Origin: JANSWP01 sp041941305
Lineage (GTDB): Bacteria; Bacteroidota; Bacteroidia; Chitinophagales; Saprospiraceae
Assembly: GCA_041941305.1 (NCBI GenBank)
Contig: JBGTQJ010000010.1
Span: forward strand, 148,478 to 212,477
DNA: 64,000 bases
Direction of reading: 5' to 3'
Part shown: positions 27,189 to 36,123 of the stretch, one piece after another
Layout of the letters: each line of letters begins with the position of its first letter
Position numbering within the stretch: the stretch's first letter is position 1
The notes under the pieces: model-generated
What the model was told of the DNA's origin: nothing
Seen by the model: only the letters and a program-made list of their open reading frames with translations
Database searches by the model: none
Program-made: the position numbers and the translations under genes

Positions 27189-27236
27189 GAATAGCGATTT
27201 GATTCCCAAAAAATGTTTGGAATCAAATCGCTATTC
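27189..27236. terminator. Convergent hairpin between amidohydrolase and M1 peptidase genes
   Basis: Perfect 18-bp arms 27189-27206 and 27219-27236 (GAATAGCGATTTGATTCC) with a 12-base loop. It lies 11 bases after one stop and 9 before the other; no pure T run on either side. Confidence 0.6.
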
Positions 27237-27244
27237 GAAAAGAC

Positions 27245-29107
27245 TTAATCCTTAGAGTCTTCCTCAATAGCCCTTGGGAAAACATTATCTGCAGTTCCAC
27301 TTTCCGCCAATCTTTTCGAAGGATCTATCTCAATTTTCTCAATTTTCTTCATTTTTGCGTCAATTGTAAATTCATAGGTAGGATGTGTCCATGGCCAATC
27401 TTCTAAAACGGTATATCCCATATCAGAAAATTCCTGCTTTTTCTCCCCCCTCATGATACGAAGTGGGATATTGAACAATTCCTGCTTTCCATTTTTGTAG
27501 GTAACTACAACATCAATAGGCATGGGAAAAGGGTTGATCCTTTCCATAGTCACTTTAGTGGTTTTCTTACCATTCTCTTCAACATTTTTGATGCCATAAT
27601 CAATTAAAAAGGTAGTATTGACCATATATTCTTTAAACCAGTCCAGTTCCATATCTGCCTCTTTTTCCATAATCCTGATGAAATCATTTGGATTGGGATG
27701 TCTGAATTTCCAGGTGTCGTAATATTTTAACATCCCTCTGTCAAAGGCTGGTTTTCCAATGATGTATTGGAGGTTTGTCAAAAATACATGTCCTTTTACA
27801 TAGGCCGCCACACTGTAAGCTCGGTTGGTCTGGAAGTGATCTGCATGGGTTGAGAGGGGCTCTTCATAACCACTTTCATTAAACCTGATTAAACCACTAT
27901 TTGCACTGAGGTGTGGAAATTCTCTAACCTCACCTGGCAATAAATTTTGTTTACGTAAGAAATTATTTACTTCAGAAGAAGCATATTCTGTAAATCCTTC
28001 ATCCATCCAGGCATAAAGGCTTTCATTGGTACCCAAAATCATTTGAAACCATGAGTGCATCAATTCATGAACCGATACGCCTACCAAGCTACCAAATTTT
28101 CTTTTACCTGTGATGAGGGTAGCCATTGGATATTCCATACCCCCATCACCCCCTTGAATGAAAGAATATTGCTTGTATGGATATTGTCCAAAATTGGTGT
28201 TGATGAAACCAAAGGCTGCATCCATTACTTTTGGCAATGCTTCCCAATTGGCTGAGGTACCAGGTCCAGGTTGATAGAAAAAGTGCATTACCATACCATC
28301 TGCCCGCTCAAGTTTTGTGTGTTTGTAATCGGGATCTGCGCCCCAAACAAAGTCATGGACATTTGGGGCAACAAAATGCCACTCCAGTTTATCAGAGCTG
28401 GGCTTTACCTCATAATCCGTATAACCATGACCGATCTCCTCTGGATTTTGCAAATATCCTGTACCTCCAATGATAAATTTTGAATCTATATTAATTTTTA
28501 CATCAAAATCTCCCCATACACCGTGGAATTCACGTCCTATGTAGGGATTGGCGTGCCATCCCTGGTAATCATATTCACACAATTTTGGATACCATTGTGA
28601 CATTGAATAAGAGATACCTTCTTTATTGTCTCTTCCTGAACGGCGGGTTTGGATGGGTACCTGAGATTCAAATTCCATATCCAAATTAGCAGTACCACCT
28701 GCAGGAATGGCTTCATTGAGTTCTACTTCGAGAATTGTTCCTACAACTTTGTATTTAACGTCCTTCCCATTGTGCTTTAAGGATTTAATTTTGTGGTATC
28801 CGATTTCATTGGGTTTCATTTTGGTAATCTTTCCTTTGACTCTTGGATCACCATCCAGAATGGTGTTGGATCGAACATCCATCATGCTTCCAGGTTGGAA
28901 GGCATTAAAATATAAATGATAAAAAACCCTGTTTAAGTCATCTGGAGAATTGTTGTAATATTTAATGTTTTGAATACCAGTGAATTGATGATTGTTGACA
29001 TCAAAATCAATTTCCATCTTGTATTCAACTCTTTGCTGCCATCTTTCCTGCTGAGCAAAGGAAAAAAATGAGAAACAACAGCATAAACCGATTATTAATG
29101 ATTTCAT
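27245..29107 (-). CDS. M1-family metallopeptidase (aminopeptidase-like), secreted
   Basis: 620 residues with a signal peptide (MKSLIIGLCCCFSFFSFAQ). The gluzincin zinc motif is complete: VSVHELMHSWFQ (H-E-x-x-H) and, 18 residues on, MDEGFTEYAS (third ligand Glu). The exopeptidase motif G-x-M-E-N is replaced by GGMEYPMATLI, which occurs in Bacteroidota M1 relatives. The N-terminal beta domain (VEYKMEIDFDVNNHQFTG) is as in leukotriene-hydrolase-type M1 enzymes. Probably trims peptides in the periplasm or outside. Its start is 13 bp downstream of the CPBP protease gene, so the two are likely one operon. Confidence 0.9.
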   Translation of the reverse strand: MKSLIIGLCCCFSFFSFAQQERWQQRVEYKMEIDFDVNNHQFTGIQNIKYYNNSPDDLNRVFYHLYFNAFQPGSMMDVRSNTILDGDPRVKGKITKMKPNEIGYHKIKSLKHNGKDVKYKVVGTILEVELNEAIPAGGTANLDMEFESQVPIQTRRSGRDNKEGISYSMSQWYPKLCEYDYQGWHANPYIGREFHGVWGDFDVKINIDSKFIIGGTGYLQNPEEIGHGYTDYEVKPSSDKLEWHFVAPNVHDFVWGADPDYKHTKLERADGMVMHFFYQPGPGTSANWEALPKVMDAAFGFINTNFGQYPYKQYSFIQGGDGGMEYPMATLITGKRKFGSLVGVSVHELMHSWFQMILGTNESLYAWMDEGFTEYASSEVNNFLRKQNLLPGEVREFPHLSANSGLIRFNESGYEEPLSTHADHFQTNRAYSVAAYVKGHVFLTNLQYIIGKPAFDRGMLKYYDTWKFRHPNPNDFIRIMEKEADMELDWFKEYMVNTTFLIDYGIKNVEENGKKTTKVTMERINPFPMPIDVVVTYKNGKQELFNIPLRIMRGEKKQEFSDMGYTVLEDWPWTHPTYEFTIDAKMKKIEKIEIDPSKRLAESGTADNVFPRAIEEDSKD

Positions 29108-29120
29108 ATTTCAAATTGTG

Positions 29121-30122
29121 TTAAACAGTATTAATATTATTATTGTCCCTTTCAGCCTCGGGTGAAATTGAGAAATTAATGTGTGAATATTCTTCTCGAT
29201 GTACCTTCCCAAAAACTTTGGTCCAATCGTTTAAGTTATATTTTTTGACTACAATAACAAAGAAAACCAAACAGGCAACTGCAAATGCAATGAGCATTAA
29301 ATTTACATCTACTTCTTTCATTTTAAATATTGCTGCTGTTTGCATTGCTGAACTGTCAAAAGTTACCATCAATGCCCCGTAAATATTAGTTGCAGCATGC
29401 ACTCCAAGAGCCAGCTCCAAACTATCATCAAGCAAGGTTAATATGCATAAAAATGCACCCACCCCGACGTAGTATATCATCATCTTTGTAAGTCCAAAAG
29501 CAGCAACCTCTGGATTCATTAGGTGCATAGCACCAAACAATATAGAAGTGACAAGTAATGGAATCCAACGATGCTTGGTTATTAGACTGATGCCTTGCAA
29601 AAGGTAACCTCTAAAGAATAATTCTTCAAAGGAAGTTTGAATAGGTAATAGAAAAACGGCAATTATTGCTAAAACGAAAAAGGATTCAAACTGAAATTGA
29701 AATTGATAGTTGGAGGGATTTTGGAAATAAAAAATGGCTTCAACTAACAACGTTAAACCAAACCACAAGGCAAATGCAAAGAAGATTTTTGACCAATTTA
29801 TTTTCTCAGATGCAGTAATTAGATCCTTGAAGTCCTTTTTGTGAATTTTTGTTTGTCCAAGCCAAAGAAAGAAAAAAGCAAATAGGAAAGAAAGGAGAAC
29901 GAGCAATAAAATAATATTTTGATCAATTTCAAACACGCTAAAATCTACAGCTTTTAAGGCAGATTCAATTTCCTGCAGATTCATTCCCAGGGAATTGGCT
30001 TTGAACAAAAGAGCAATAGTGAGAGGGATTTGAGCGAAAAAGTATCCAAAAATGACTAAAACAATGGTCGCCAAATAAATACCAAAATTGTTTTTTTCTT
30101 TTTCTGCAATTTTTAGATACAT
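29121..30122 (-). CDS. CPBP-family intramembrane glutamic endopeptidase
   Basis: 333 residues with about eight helices. All three catalytic blocks of the CAAX-protease/bacteriocin-processing family are visible: TSFEELFFRGYLLQG (E-E-x-x-x-R), SILFGAMHLMNPE (F-x-x-x-H) and GVHAATNIYGALM (H-x-x-x-N). It cleaves within or near the membrane; the substrate is not known, though roles in prenyl-protein or peptide maturation are described for relatives. It is followed 13 bp later by the M1 peptidase, suggesting a proteolytic pair. Confidence 0.92.
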   Translation of the reverse strand: MYLKIAEKEKNNFGIYLATIVLVIFGYFFAQIPLTIALLFKANSLGMNLQEIESALKAVDFSVFEIDQNIILLLVLLSFLFAFFFLWLGQTKIHKKDFKDLITASEKINWSKIFFAFALWFGLTLLVEAIFYFQNPSNYQFQFQFESFFVLAIIAVFLLPIQTSFEELFFRGYLLQGISLITKHRWIPLLVTSILFGAMHLMNPEVAAFGLTKMMIYYVGVGAFLCILTLLDDSLELALGVHAATNIYGALMVTFDSSAMQTAAIFKMKEVDVNLMLIAFAVACLVFFVIVVKKYNLNDWTKVFGKVHREEYSHINFSISPEAERDNNNINTV

Positions 30123-30206
30123 GAAAATTGTGTTTAGTCAGGTTCGCAATCAAAAATTGCTCAAAAGTAAAATTAATGTTCAAATCTATTTGTTGTCGAT
30201 AAATCA

Positions 30207-30245
30207 AAAAGCCCTAAAACGGAAATAAACCATTTTAGGGCTTTT
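30207..30245 (-). terminator. Intrinsic terminator of the DUF1573 gene
   Basis: Perfect 13-bp arms 30207-30219 and 30233-30245 (AAAAGCCCTAAAA), 13-base loop, with a T run on the minus strand, 29 bases after the DUF1573 stop. Confidence 0.85.
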
Positions 30246-30273
30246 AAAGAGAATTGATTTACAACAAAAATTA

Positions 30274-30744
30274 TTAATTGTTGTTGAAACCACCACTGCT
30301 AGCCGGTACGCCTTCTGGCTCAGGAGCCTTAGGGTTAACCTTTCCTTTAATGCGCAGCATAAAGGTTCCATTTGGCTTGTTTTCAGAAGAGTTAATAGCA
30401 TTTGTTGTCAGTGTCACTGTTTTCGTGAATGGTCCCATTCTCTTGGTATCATAACGAACTTCAATTTGAGCACTTTCACCGGGCAAAATTGGCTCCTTAG
30501 GATACTTAGGCACTGTACAGCCACAAGAACCTTTGGCATGTTGAATTACAAGAGGCTCCGTACCCGCATTAGTGAAGTTGAAATAACGATATGGATCAGA
30601 TTCTTTTTCAATTTCTCCATAATTGATTTCAGTTTGCTCAAATTCCATTTTTGGACCATCAGCTGGAGGAGCTTGTTCCTCTTGAGCGAAATTGATGGTT
30701 ACAGCTAGAGCAAGGATAGTCAAAACGGTTAGTATCTTTTTCAT
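30274..30744 (-). CDS. DUF1573 domain-containing exported protein
   Basis: 156 residues with a signal peptide (MKKILTVLTILALAVTINFA). The DUF1573 Ig-like domain shows the family landmarks NYGEIEKESDPYRYFNFTNA, GSCGCTVPKYPKEPILPGES and RYDTKRMGPFTKTVTL. It ends in a proline-rich then glycine- and asparagine-rich tail. A TACTTTTG box (30787 down to 30780) fits the -7 consensus just upstream. It is monocistronic, bounded by its own terminator. The function of the family is not established; a periplasmic or surface location is likely. Confidence 0.92.
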   Translation of the reverse strand: MKKILTVLTILALAVTINFAQEEQAPPADGPKMEFEQTEINYGEIEKESDPYRYFNFTNAGTEPLVIQHAKGSCGCTVPKYPKEPILPGESAQIEVRYDTKRMGPFTKTVTLTTNAINSSENKPNGTFMLRIKGKVNPKAPEPEGVPASSGGFNNN

Positions 30745-30787
30745 TTTTATTTAGTTTTTTTTATTTCATGTAACAGTTGCAAAAGTA

Positions 30788-31093
30788 ATTATTCTGAGAA
30801 ACAATCGAAAGCTATTCCATAATAATGCCGAGTTAATGACATGTTAACAGCTATTTGCATTTTCAAATGATAATAAATCTGCGTATTCAGCAACCTTTTT
30901 CAACTCCCTTTCATTCATAATTAGATTGCTAAAATCTAAAAAAGATAAATGTGCCAATATGGCTGTGAAAAAAAAATTTATTTGGAAAAATGCATCAATT
31001 GAATTTCTGGAAGTGTTGACGTTATGAAACTATTTTTGGGTACTTATCAAAGCGTTAATTTTTTTAGTCAGGAATAATAACAATGCGTAGTTT
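30788..31093. other. Intergenic stretch between DUF1573 and E1 genes
   Basis: AT-rich, no gene seen. It holds the upstream part of the divergent promoter region. Confidence 0.55.
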
Positions 31094-31124
31094 TTTGATT
31101 GTTGCAAAATAATGTATATTTTTG
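31094..31124 (+). promoter_or_regulatory. Bacteroidota-type promoter for the E1 gene
   Basis: TTTG at 31094-31097, a 19-base spacer, then TATTTTTG at 31117-31124, matching the TTTG / TAnnTTTG consensus of the phylum. The predicted transcript starts near 31131, giving a leader of about 215 bases before the ATG at 31347. Confidence 0.55.
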
Positions 31125-31346
31125 CTGACGGTAAAATGGGTTCTTTGAAATTAAATTTTGTTTTTTTGTTGATTTCATATTTTTTGTTCTTTGGATTGTC
31201 GTTTTTGAAAATTCCTTTATCAATTGACATCTTCTATCAAAAGTCGGATTGTACCTAGTCAGGCTATCCATGACTAACCAAATTGTAATTATTATCCCCT
31301 GAAAAAGAAAAATTGAGTCTTGATTGAATATCCTAACCAAATTGAA

Positions 31347-33782
31347 ATGAATACTAAACCTATGCTAGAAAATCCTGTAATTGACACTTTGGGCAACACA
31401 ACAACTTTAGAGGAAACATACAAAAAAGAGGTGCTAAGCGACTTTTGGGTTTGCTGTCTCAGTAGAGAAGCCAGTATGCTGGGGAGGAAAGAAGTATTGA
31501 CTGGAAAGGCAAAATTTGGAATTGTTGGAGATGGAAAAGAACTACCGCAGGTTGCAATGGCTAGATCCTTCCGAAAGGGAGATTGGCGCTCTGGCTATTA
31601 TCGTGACCAAACCTTTATGTTTGCCCTTAATCTCTCCACTATTGAAGACTTTTTCGCCCAATTATATGCTGATACCGAGAATGACCCCTGGTCTGGAGGT
31701 CGTCAGATGAACAGTCATTATGCTTCCCATACGATTGATGAGGAAGGTGAGTGGACTAATCACAATGAAATGTACAATATCTCCTCAGACATTTCAAGTA
31801 CGGGGGGACAAATGGCGCGAGGTGTAGGTTTAGCTTTAGCTTCAAAAAAATATCGGGAAAGTGAATTATTAGCAAAATCCACCAATTTTTCAAATAACGG
31901 CAATGAAGTGTGTTTCTGCACAATAGGGGATGCCAGTACCTCAGAGGGCGTTTTCTGGGAAGCGGTCAATGCCGCAGGGGTGATGCAAATACCTTTGGCT
32001 ATTTCTGTTTGGGATGATGGCTATGGTATCTCAGTACCAACTGAATTTCAGACGACCAAAGGAAGTATTTCAGAGGCTTTGGCAGGAATGAAGGCAGACG
32101 GTACTGGAAATGGGATTGACATTTATCGTGTTAAAGCATGGGATTATCCGGCACTTTGTGATACTTATGAAAGAGCCATTCAAAAGTGTAGAGAAACTCA
32201 TACTCCCTGCCTAATTCACGTTTTAGAATGCACGCAACAACAAGGGCATTCCACCAGTGGTTCACATGAAAGATATAAAAGCCCTGAAAGACTACAATGG
32301 GAGCGAGAAATGGATTGCATCCGGGTAATGAAAAAGTGGATAATTGATTCGGGGATTGCGTCAGAAGAAGAGGTAAATGAAATTCAGGAAAAGGCACAAA
32401 AATATGCTCGGGAAGGAAAGAATCGTGCCTGGAAAATGTATTTGGACCCAGTACTTGAAGAAAAAAAAGTGTTGGATTCCATTTTCCAAAAATTTGTGAG
32501 TGATACTTCCCAAAGTGAGGAAGTCCATCAACTGTCCAAAGAGTACAATAAATTGCTCAATCCTCTTTATGGGGAATTAACACAAATGGCAAGAAGGCTT
32601 CACTTTCTCGTTTTGGGATCCAATAATGAAGCCTTAAATGATTTGGAATCATTTATTGTCAAATCCAAAAATCTTGCTCACAAACGATATCATTCCAATT
32701 TATACAGTAGTTCCAAAAATGCTGCTCTAAATGTTCCAATCATTCCGGCAAAATATTCCGAAAACTCAAAAATGTTGAATGGTTATGAAATTTTGAATAA
32801 GAATTTTGATCATGCCTTGGACAAGGATCCATCCCTTTTTGCTTTTGGAGAGGATGTGGGACACATAGGAGATGTAAATCAGGGATTTGCGGGATTGCAG
32901 GAAAAGCATGGAATTGAAAGAGTATTTGATACGGGAATTCGGGAATGGACAATTATGGGGCAGGCCATAGGAATGGCCATGCGCGGAATGCGACCAATTG
33001 CTGAAATTCAATATTTAGACTATTTGATTTACGGTTTGGAGCCACTGATGGATGATTTAGCCACATTGAGATGGCGCTCTAATGGAATCCAACAAGCTCC
33101 CGCAATTATTCGAACCAGAGGACATCGACTTGAGGGTATATGGCATGCAGGATCTCATATGGGAATGATGTTAAATACTTTAAGAGGAATGTACATTTTG
33201 GTTCCAAGAAATATGGTTCAGGCTGCTGGAATGTACAATACAATGCTTCAAAGCGATGATCCAGCTATCATAGTAGAATGTTTGAACGGTTATCGATTGA
33301 AAGAGCGGGTACCGGATAACCTCGAAGAATTTACTGTTCCACTTGGCGTTCCTGAAGTCCTGGAAGAAGGAAATGATGTTACATTATTGACTTATGGTTC
33401 TTGTGTACGGGTAGCTCAGGCAGGCATTGAATTATTGAAAAAAGTAGGGATATCAGTTGAATTAATTGATATTCAAACCTTGCTTCCTTTTGATTTGGAA
33501 CATAGAATAGTCGAGTCATTAAAAAAGACCAACCGAATTGTATTTTTGGATGAAGATCTACCTGGTGGTGCCACTGGTTTTATGATGAGGGAAGTACTGG
33601 AAAAACAAAAAGGATATCAATACCTCGATTCTGCCCCTGTCACTATTACAGCAACAGAGCATCGTCCTCCATATGGTTCTGATGGAGATTACTTCTCAAA
33701 ACCAAATCCCGAGGATGTTTATGAAGCGATATACAAAATGATTTATGAAGCTGACCCAAATAGGTTGGTTAATGAACTATAA
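31347..33782 (+). CDS. Fused 2-oxoacid dehydrogenase E1 alpha/beta subunit
   Basis: 811 residues joining the alpha and beta chains of a thiamine-diphosphate E1 component, of the branched-chain or acetoin/pyruvate type. In the alpha half, GDASTSEGVFWEAVNAAGV and VWDDGYGIS form the G-D-G-like cofactor motif. The beta half begins near MLNGYEILNKNFDHALD and has FGEDVGHIGDVNQGFAGL, FDTGIREWTIMGQAIGMAMR and the closing ATEHRPPYGSDGDYFSKPNP. ATG 31347 is chosen over the TTG at 31320 because it gives a plausible N-terminus (MNTKPMLENPVIDTLGN). E2 and E3 are not in the window. It decarboxylates 2-oxoacids to supply acyl-CoA; exact substrate unknown. Confidence 0.9.
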   Translation: MNTKPMLENPVIDTLGNTTTLEETYKKEVLSDFWVCCLSREASMLGRKEVLTGKAKFGIVGDGKELPQVAMARSFRKGDWRSGYYRDQTFMFALNLSTIEDFFAQLYADTENDPWSGGRQMNSHYASHTIDEEGEWTNHNEMYNISSDISSTGGQMARGVGLALASKKYRESELLAKSTNFSNNGNEVCFCTIGDASTSEGVFWEAVNAAGVMQIPLAISVWDDGYGISVPTEFQTTKGSISEALAGMKADGTGNGIDIYRVKAWDYPALCDTYERAIQKCRETHTPCLIHVLECTQQQGHSTSGSHERYKSPERLQWEREMDCIRVMKKWIIDSGIASEEEVNEIQEKAQKYAREGKNRAWKMYLDPVLEEKKVLDSIFQKFVSDTSQSEEVHQLSKEYNKLLNPLYGELTQMARRLHFLVLGSNNEALNDLESFIVKSKNLAHKRYHSNLYSSSKNAALNVPIIPAKYSENSKMLNGYEILNKNFDHALDKDPSLFAFGEDVGHIGDVNQGFAGLQEKHGIERVFDTGIREWTIMGQAIGMAMRGMRPIAEIQYLDYLIYGLEPLMDDLATLRWRSNGIQQAPAIIRTRGHRLEGIWHAGSHMGMMLNTLRGMYILVPRNMVQAAGMYNTMLQSDDPAIIVECLNGYRLKERVPDNLEEFTVPLGVPEVLEEGNDVTLLTYGSCVRVAQAGIELLKKVGISVELIDIQTLLPFDLEHRIVESLKKTNRIVFLDEDLPGGATGFMMREVLEKQKGYQYLDSAPVTITATEHRPPYGSDGDYFSKPNPEDVYEAIYKMIYEADPNRLVNEL

Positions 33783-33845
33783 CAAAACTTTCGGATTGAT
33801 TTGTTAAAAAATAATAGTAAAGGTGATATCGATCCGAAGGTTTTA

Positions 33846-35147
33846 TCATATGACTTCAGCGACTACAAAGGTACTTCCACCAACAAAAATTAAATCTTCC
33901 TTTTTTGCCACTTCCTTGGCGGAATCCAGAGCCATTCGGACATTTGCATATGCGTTTCCTTTCAATTGGTAGGATGCTGCTATTTGCCTCAATTTTTCCG
34001 CCTCCATGCCTCGGGGAATATTTGGTTTTGCAAAATAGTATTTTGCTTTTTTAGGAAAATGTGGAAAGATCTTACCCAAATCTTTGTCAAAAACACTTCC
34101 TATTACCATATGCAAATTCTGGTACTCTAATCTCTGAACTTCTTTCATTACTATACCAATTCCGTCCTCATTGTGTGCACTATCACAGAGAATGGTTGGT
34201 CCATCTCCAATAATTTGCCATCGTCCTATCATATTGGCTAGAGATTTAATATTTTCCAGCCCTGACCACCTACTAGAAGCATCGGATGACAAATAGGTGG
34301 GATGATGATTTTCTAATATTTCTATTGCCTGAATAGCAGTAATTAGGTTTTTTGATTGAAAAGATCCATGCAGGTTCACTTTTTGATTTTTCAAAAAGAC
34401 TTTTTCCTCTTTAAATATATCGAAAATGGTATGATTAATATTTTGACTTTTTAAAACAGCGTGAAATTGTTGGTCCGCAAAAATTATGGAAGCATTTTCT
34501 GAATCTGCTTTACACAAAAAGACATCTTTGGTTTTTGAATGCGTTTCCCCAATCACAACCGGTACATTTTTCTTTATTATTCCAGCCTTTTCTCCTGCAA
34601 TTTTTTTCAAAGTGTCTCCCAAAAATTTTGTATGGTCGAAACTAATGTTAGTGATTACGCTAATTAAGGGATTTATAATATTTGTAGAGTCCAATCTGCC
34701 TCCCAAACCAGTCTCAATAATTGCAATATCAACACGATTTTTCGAAAAATGATCAAATGCCATTGCAACTGAAATTTCGAAAAATGAAGGCTTGATATCT
34801 TCAAAAACCGGTCGATTTTGCTCCACAAAATCGGTGACTGCCATTTCATCAATATATCCACCATTTATCTTGATTCTTTCTCTAAAATCGCGATAATGTG
34901 GAGAAGTGTAAAGCCCCGTTTTGAATCCTCTTTGCTGAAGGATGGCTGAAAGAATATGTGCTGTGGAGCCTTTCCCATTTGTGCCTGCAATATGAATGCT
35001 GGGAAAATTATTATGAGGGTTTCCGATTGCTTCTGATAATAAATTTATGTTTTTCAGATCCTTTTTGAAAGCCTTTGCTCCGACTCTTTGGAACATGGGT
35101 AGTTGCGAAAAGAGATAATCAAGGGTTGTAGAATAATTTTTTTCCAT
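33846..35147 (-). CDS. folC: Folylpolyglutamate synthase / dihydrofolate synthase
   Basis: 433 residues; a Mur-ligase-like ATP-dependent enzyme that adds glutamate to dihydropteroate or folates. The P-loop is IHIAGTNGKGSTAHILSAIL. Other family blocks are GLYTSPHYRDFRERIKING, ETGLGGRLDSTNI, ISFDHTKFLGDTLKKIAGEK and CDSAHNEDGIG. The ATG at 35147 (MEKNYSTTLDYLFSQLPMFQ) fits the family start; the upstream ATG adds six unneeded residues. It lies just downstream of the terminator of the preceding minus-strand gene, so it likely has its own promoter. An imperfect inverted repeat (33785-33797 with 33833-33845) lies at its 3' end. Confidence 0.93.
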   Translation of the reverse strand: MEKNYSTTLDYLFSQLPMFQRVGAKAFKKDLKNINLLSEAIGNPHNNFPSIHIAGTNGKGSTAHILSAILQQRGFKTGLYTSPHYRDFRERIKINGGYIDEMAVTDFVEQNRPVFEDIKPSFFEISVAMAFDHFSKNRVDIAIIETGLGGRLDSTNIINPLISVITNISFDHTKFLGDTLKKIAGEKAGIIKKNVPVVIGETHSKTKDVFLCKADSENASIIFADQQFHAVLKSQNINHTIFDIFKEEKVFLKNQKVNLHGSFQSKNLITAIQAIEILENHHPTYLSSDASSRWSGLENIKSLANMIGRWQIIGDGPTILCDSAHNEDGIGIVMKEVQRLEYQNLHMVIGSVFDKDLGKIFPHFPKKAKYYFAKPNIPRGMEAEKLRQIAASYQLKGNAYANVRMALDSAKEVAKKEDLIFVGGSTFVVAEVI

Positions 35148-35172
35148 TAATAATAATCGACACAAAAAAATG

Positions 35173-35213
35173 AAAAAGCGATTGTTTTTGGTACACTAAA
35201 ACAATCGCTTTTT
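35173..35213 (-). terminator. Intrinsic terminator upstream of folC
   Basis: Perfect 16-bp arms 35173-35188 and 35198-35213 (AAAAAGCGATTGTTTT), 9-base loop, T run on both strands. It follows the stop of the 35257-35760 gene. Confidence 0.85.
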
Positions 35214-35256
35214 AAGATAAAAAGGTAAGGAACGCTTTAAAAACAAATTCAGATGA

Positions 35257-35760
35257 TTAATTGGAGTTTTTTTTCTTTTTTCCCCTCAATTGTTTTCTTT
35301 CTTCATCAAGCATCTTTTCTGCAACAGCAATTTCAGCTTCCATTCCCATAGCAAATCGTTTTAATAAATTCAAGTTTTCCTGTGCATGGGCTTTTGAAGA
35401 TTGGTGATTGGAAAAATCGTAATCTTCAATTTCATCCAAAATTTTTCTTTGTTTTTGAGTTGAAGTTGGTTTAGCCTGTGTTTGACTCTGAGCAATTTCT
35501 CGTTTTATGGCTTCAATCAGATTATTTTGAATTAACTGAATACTTTTCAAATCATTATCCTCAAATGCGGCTTCCAATCTCGAGATTTGAAGATTAAAAT
35601 CTTTTAACTCAGCTTTATTTGTTTCCGTTAGTTGGACAGATTGGCGCAAGTTTAAAACTTGGGTATCTATTCCTTTTTCGGAAAGGTTTTTCTGAGCGGA
35701 TAAAGAAGCTGAAGTGGCGATTATTGTAAAAATTGCCATAATTAATTTAAAATATTTCAT
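35257..35760 (-). CDS. Small exported coiled-coil protein, unknown function
   Basis: 167 residues from ATG 35760 (MKYFKLIMAIFTIIATSASL, cut near SAQ). The ATG at 35817 would add a phenylalanine-rich stretch and is rejected. The mature part is helical and highly charged (LKDFNLQISRLEAAFEDNDL, then EMEAEIAVAEKMLDEERKQL), ending in a basic tail (RGKKKKNSN). A TATTTTTG box on the minus strand (35878 down to 35871), with TTG 23 bases further out, fits the phylum promoter. No family recognised; a periplasmic location is likely. Confidence 0.75.
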   Translation of the reverse strand: MKYFKLIMAIFTIIATSASLSAQKNLSEKGIDTQVLNLRQSVQLTETNKAELKDFNLQISRLEAAFEDNDLKSIQLIQNNLIEAIKREIAQSQTQAKPTSTQKQRKILDEIEDYDFSNHQSSKAHAQENLNLLKRFAMGMEAEIAVAEKMLDEERKQLRGKKKKNSN

Positions 35761-36123
35761 AATGAATTTTTTGAAGTAGAAATGGAAGAGGAATATCATT
35801 GTAATTAACATTTCCAATCATTTCTTAATTTTCAACAATGAATAACTAATTGGGTGCTCAGAAATACGTACAAAAATACAATATAAATTAAGGTTTTTTA
35901 TCAATGAATTGTTTAACGGACTATATTGTCAGCAATTATTAAGTTTGCCATTTATTAATACCATATTTCAAGGAGTTTTGTTTTATTTTTTGACTTGATT
36001 TTGCTTTAAAGCTTTTATCAGGAAAATTGCTTTGTGTAAAAAATACACTTTAGAAATAAATTCCTACTTTTGCCTTGATTTTCAGTCATTAATGAAAATT
36101 TTATTCAAAAATCAAAACATCTT
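35761..36123. other. Divergent intergenic region upstream of glgE
   Basis: No gene seen. It holds the minus-strand box at 35871-35878 and, for glgE, a TACTTTTG box at 36065-36072 about 50 bases before the ATG; no good -33 partner was found for the latter. Confidence 0.5.

Noticed and set aside
31320..31346. TTG start for the fused E1 gene
   Set aside because: ATG at 31347 gives a standard N-terminus and a better-placed leader.
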